Assembly (NCBI GenBank): GCA_002405555.1
Contig: DHMA01000189.1
Coordinates: 1-7,490, forward strand
Length of the DNA stretch: 7,490 bases
From: Opitutia bacterium UBA4654
Lineage (GTDB): Bacteria > Verrucomicrobiota > Verrucomicrobiia > Opitutales > Intestinicryptomonadaceae
Direction of reading: 5' to 3'
Positions 5,446 through 7,490 of the stretch are shown in pieces. The position numbers were made by a program, and so were the translations under genes. A model generated the notes under the pieces. It had not been told where the DNA came from. It was given only the letters and a program-made list of their open reading frames with translations, and did not search any database. Position 1 is the first letter of the stretch. Every line of letters begins with the position of its first letter.

Positions 5446-6372
5446 ATGGCGGAAGTTCTGCACGTATCGGACCTCTCGGAAGGCGCGTTCGCCGAACGCT
5501 CGGAAAATCCGAAGCCGCCGTTTTTTGCGGTCTTCGGCAAGCCGATTGGGCACTCGCTAAGCCCGCTCATGCAAAACGCCGCGCTTGCGGAGGCCGCGAA
5601 AACGAACGCCGCGCTCGACGGCGCAAAATACTTCGCGTTCGAAGTCGAGCCCGAAAAACTCGCCGAGACGCTCGACGTTTTTTGGCGGAAAAACTTTGTC
5701 GGAATCAACCTGACAATACCCCACAAAGAGGTTGCAATGCGCGTCGTCGACGACTTCGACGCAAGCGCAAAAAACGCCAAGGCGTGCAACACGCTTCTGC
5801 GCACGCCGCGCGGCTGGAAAGGCTTCAACACCGACGGATTCGGCGTGTCGGCGGCGGTCGAACACGCGTTCGGGCGCGGCTTTGCGAACGCCGACGCTGT
5901 GCTGCTCGGCGCGGGCGGCGCGGCTCGCGGAGCGGCGGCGGCGATAATCGCGGCGGGATGCAAATCGCTCCTTGTGGCGAACAGAAATCCCGAACGCCTG
6001 AAAAAATTTGCCGATGATTTAAGCGCGGAAAATTTCGAAATAGAAACTGCGCCGCTCGCGGGAATAGAGGCAAAAATTCCCCCGCGGGCAATCGTCGTAA
6101 ACGCGACGTCGGTGGGGCTTAACGCGGACGACAACCCCGTTGCGGACTTTTCGAAAATCCCGCCCGACTGCGCGTTCCTCGACATGCCCTACCGCCGCGA
6201 CGGCGAAACGGCGTCGGTGCTCGCCGCGCGCGCAAACGGAATCCCCGCCGAAAACGGGCTTGCGATGCTCGCGTGGCAGGGAGCGAAATCGCTTTCAATC
6301 TGGACCGGCGCGCCGCTCATGGGCGCGTTCATGCTCGAAACAATAAAGGAGAACCTGTATGGACATCGCTGA
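5446..6372 (+). CDS. aroE: Shikimate dehydrogenase (NADP+)
   Basis: AroE reduces 3-dehydroshikimate to shikimate with NADPH, the fourth step of the shikimate route to chorismate and aromatic amino acids. The substrate domain contains GKPIGHSLSPLMQNAAL (31-47, with the shikimate-binding Ser pair S37 and S39). It also has NLTIPHKE (88-95, catalytic K94), N115 in CNTLL and FNTDGFG (127-133, catalytic D130). The nucleotide domain has GAGGAARG (155-162), then NRNPERL (179-185), whose Arg residues mark NADP preference. NATSVGL (219-225) and GLAMLAWQGA (271-280) complete the family pattern. At 308 residues it is somewhat longer than usual because of about 24 extra N-terminal residues. No later Met before residue 42 could serve as start, and the ATG sits one base after the yggS stop, so coupled initiation supports this start. 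Its last 14 bases overlap the prepilin peptidase gene. Confidence 0.95.
   Translation: MAEVLHVSDLSEGAFAERSENPKPPFFAVFGKPIGHSLSPLMQNAALAEAAKTNAALDGAKYFAFEVEPEKLAETLDVFWRKNFVGINLTIPHKEVAMRVVDDFDASAKNAKACNTLLRTPRGWKGFNTDGFGVSAAVEHAFGRGFANADAVLLGAGGAARGAAAAIIAAGCKSLLVANRNPERLKKFADDLSAENFEIETAPLAGIEAKIPPRAIVVNATSVGLNADDNPVADFSKIPPDCAFLDMPYRRDGETASVLAARANGIPAENGLAMLAWQGAKSLSIWTGAPLMGAFMLETIKENLYGHR
6345..6351 (+). promoter_or_regulatory. Strong ribosome binding site of the prepilin peptidase gene inside aroE
   Basis: AAAGGAG ends seven bases before the ATG at 6359 and lies inside the aroE coding region. It is the clearest Shine-Dalgarno in the operon, where yggS and aroE have none. It fixes the overlapping start and suggests this gene can be translated independently of reinitiation. 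Confidence 0.75.
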
Positions 6373-7264
6373 AATCAAGGCGCAGTTTCCCGAAATTTTC
6401 GACGCGTTTTTTTTCTGCCTCGGCGCGTGCGTCGGCAGTTTTCTGAACGTGTGCATTTACAGAATCCCAAAGGGCGAGTCGATAGTAAGCCCGCCGTCGC
6501 ACTGCGCGTGCGGAAAGCCGATTAGGTGGTTCGACAACCTCCCGATTGTCGGCTGGTTTCTGTTGCGAGGAAGGGCGCGGTGCTGCGGGCGCAGGATTTC
6601 GTTCCGCTACCCGTTTGTCGAAACGCTGACGGCGGCAATCTTCCTCGCGCTGTGGACGACGGCGACCCCCTACGCGGCGTTCGCGGGAATGGTATTTGCC
6701 GCGATTATGATTTTCTGCGCGTTTGTGGACATAGACCACATGATGCTGCCCGACTTCGCGACAATCGGCGGAACGGCAATCGGCTTCGCGCTGTCGCTTA
6801 TGATGCCGCAAATCCACGGAACGCTTATAGAGGACGCGCCGTTCGCGGCGTCGGTCGTGGCGTCGGGGATAAAGTCGGCGGTCGGAATCGCGGTCGGTTC
6901 GGGCGTGCTCTACTGGGTAAGGACGCTCGGCGAGTGCGTTTTCAAAAAAGAGGCGATGGGCGAGGGAGACGTCATTCTGATTGGCTGCATAGGCGCATTC
7001 TGCGGCTGGCAGGGCGCGATTTTTGCAATCTTCGGAGGGTCGATAATCGGGGCGTTGACGATGATTCCGATTGTCGCGACAAAGCGCGTCTTTTCGAAAA
7101 AATCCGCGCCGCGCAAAAAATTCGCCGACGGCACCGAAGCCGACCCGCTCGCAATTCCGTTCGGCCCGTGGCTTGCGTGCGGCGGACTCCTCTATTTCGT
7201 GTTCCTGAAAACTTGGGTGGACTCGTACTTTGCGAATATCGCAAGCGCGTTCTTCGGAATGTAA
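6359..7264 (+). CDS. pilD: Type IV prepilin peptidase / N-methyltransferase (A24 family)
   Basis: This 301-residue inner-membrane aspartic protease cleaves the leader of type IV pilins and type II secretion pseudopilins and methylates the new N-terminus. The first helix (17-35) contains GACVGSFLNVCIYRIP, typical of the N-terminal methyltransferase domain. The cytoplasmic zinc-type loop follows: HCACGKPIRWFDNLPIVGW and then RCCGRRISFRYPFVE. The protease domain has the Asp of FVDIDHMMLPD (122-132, D124/D126/D132 region) and the GxGD motif as GEGD (201-204, D204). IPFGPWLACG (266-275) is the usual late signature. Six to eight hydrophobic segments are visible. The cysteines are C49, C51, C75 and C76, giving CxC and CC rather than the classical two CxxC pairs. 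The start overlaps aroE by 14 bases and has a strong Shine-Dalgarno; the stop shares one base with the next ATG. The pilin substrates are not in this window. Confidence 0.92.
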   Translation: MDIAEIKAQFPEIFDAFFFCLGACVGSFLNVCIYRIPKGESIVSPPSHCACGKPIRWFDNLPIVGWFLLRGRARCCGRRISFRYPFVETLTAAIFLALWTTATPYAAFAGMVFAAIMIFCAFVDIDHMMLPDFATIGGTAIGFALSLMMPQIHGTLIEDAPFAASVVASGIKSAVGIAVGSGVLYWVRTLGECVFKKEAMGEGDVILIGCIGAFCGWQGAIFAIFGGSIIGALTMIPIVATKRVFSKKSAPRKKFADGTEADPLAIPFGPWLACGGLLYFVFLKTWVDSYFANIASAFFGM

Positions 7265-7490
7265 TGGAGAAAAACCGCGAAACCGCCCCCGCAAAAGCCG
7301 CCCCGCGCGAGCTTGACGAATTCGTGTTCATGATTTCGAACCAGCGGAGGTACTCAAAATACACGGTCCGCAACTACCGCGAGGCGGTCGCCGACTGGAT
7401 TTCGTGGCTTGCGGAAACGGGCTACGCGGGCGGAGACTTCCGCGGGGCGGACAAAAAAACCGCCCGCGCGTACGTCGCAAAACTCGGAAT
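7264..7490 (+). CDS. Tyrosine recombinase, XerC/XerD-like, partial (5' part only)
   Basis: The 75 visible residues match the N-terminal SAM-like core-binding domain of tyrosine recombinases. Three features support this: an initial helix ELDEFVFMIS (16-25), the hallmark SKYTVRNYREAVADWISWL (31-49), and a later helix DKKTARAYVAKLG (63-75), which fits the DNA-clamping four-helix domain. The catalytic domain with the R-K-H-R-H/W-Y residues lies off the right edge, so activity cannot be judged. XerC/XerD proteins resolve chromosome dimers at dif; a housekeeping Xer protein is likelier than a phage or integron integrase because the gene is fused into a housekeeping operon. The ATG shares its A with the TAA stop of the prepilin peptidase gene (TAATG), a classic coupled junction. 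XerC and XerD cannot be separated from this fragment. Confidence 0.82.
   Translation, partial: MEKNRETAPAKAAPRELDEFVFMISNQRRYSKYTVRNYREAVADWISWLAETGYAGGDFRGADKKTARAYVAKLG

Noticed and set aside
4641..6185. 514-residue open frame on the minus strand across yggS and aroE
   Set aside because: It is antisense to two genes with complete family motifs; its sequence is rich in Ser/Ala/Arg/Phe runs with no recognisable domain, as expected from the third-position GC bias of the real genes.

Overview
The window looks like the chromosome of a Gram-negative bacterium of the PVC group. Verrucomicrobiota (Opitutae-like) is my best guess from gene content and order, not from a search. Four things point that way: a Tat-exported Gfo/Idh/MocA dehydrogenase with a CQKPLT motif, an LptF/LptG-type LPS-export permease, a type IV prepilin peptidase, and the run aminotransferase - YggS - AroE - prepilin peptidase - XerC/D. 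Coding DNA is GC-rich, with strong third-position bias that opens long false frames on the opposite strand.

Layout. (1) Positions 1-673, minus strand: 5' part of a Gfo/Idh/MocA oxidoreductase with a twin-arginine leader; its 3' end lies off the left edge. (2) Positions 674-1226: a 553-base gene-free stretch unusually rich in inverted repeats. It holds the leader and a likely sigma70-type promoter of the oxidoreductase, an array of short unlike palindromes just upstream of that promoter, a leftward intrinsic terminator, a block of mutually exclusive pairings and a 94-base multi-branched inverted repeat. (3) Positions 1227-3272, minus strand: lgt followed by an lptF/lptG-family gene, both envelope-biogenesis functions, presumably ending at the terminator near 990-1029. 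(4) Positions 3273-3334: a 62-base divergent promoter region. (5) Positions 3335-7490, plus strand: five tightly packed genes (class III aminotransferase, yggS, aroE, prepilin peptidase, tyrosine recombinase). Their junctions are +4, +1, -14 and -1 bases, so they are almost certainly one translationally coupled operon that continues off the right edge.

The protein-coding genes are mostly ordinary housekeeping genes. I see no defence system, CRISPR array, insertion sequence, tRNA or rRNA. The least explained part is the intergenic region 821-1226. Its nested helices (1097-1190), crossing pairings (1053-1099) and downstream leftward terminator fit either a structured RNA released from the 3' side of the lgt-lptF transcript or a dispersed palindromic repeat. 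The sequence alone does not decide between these.
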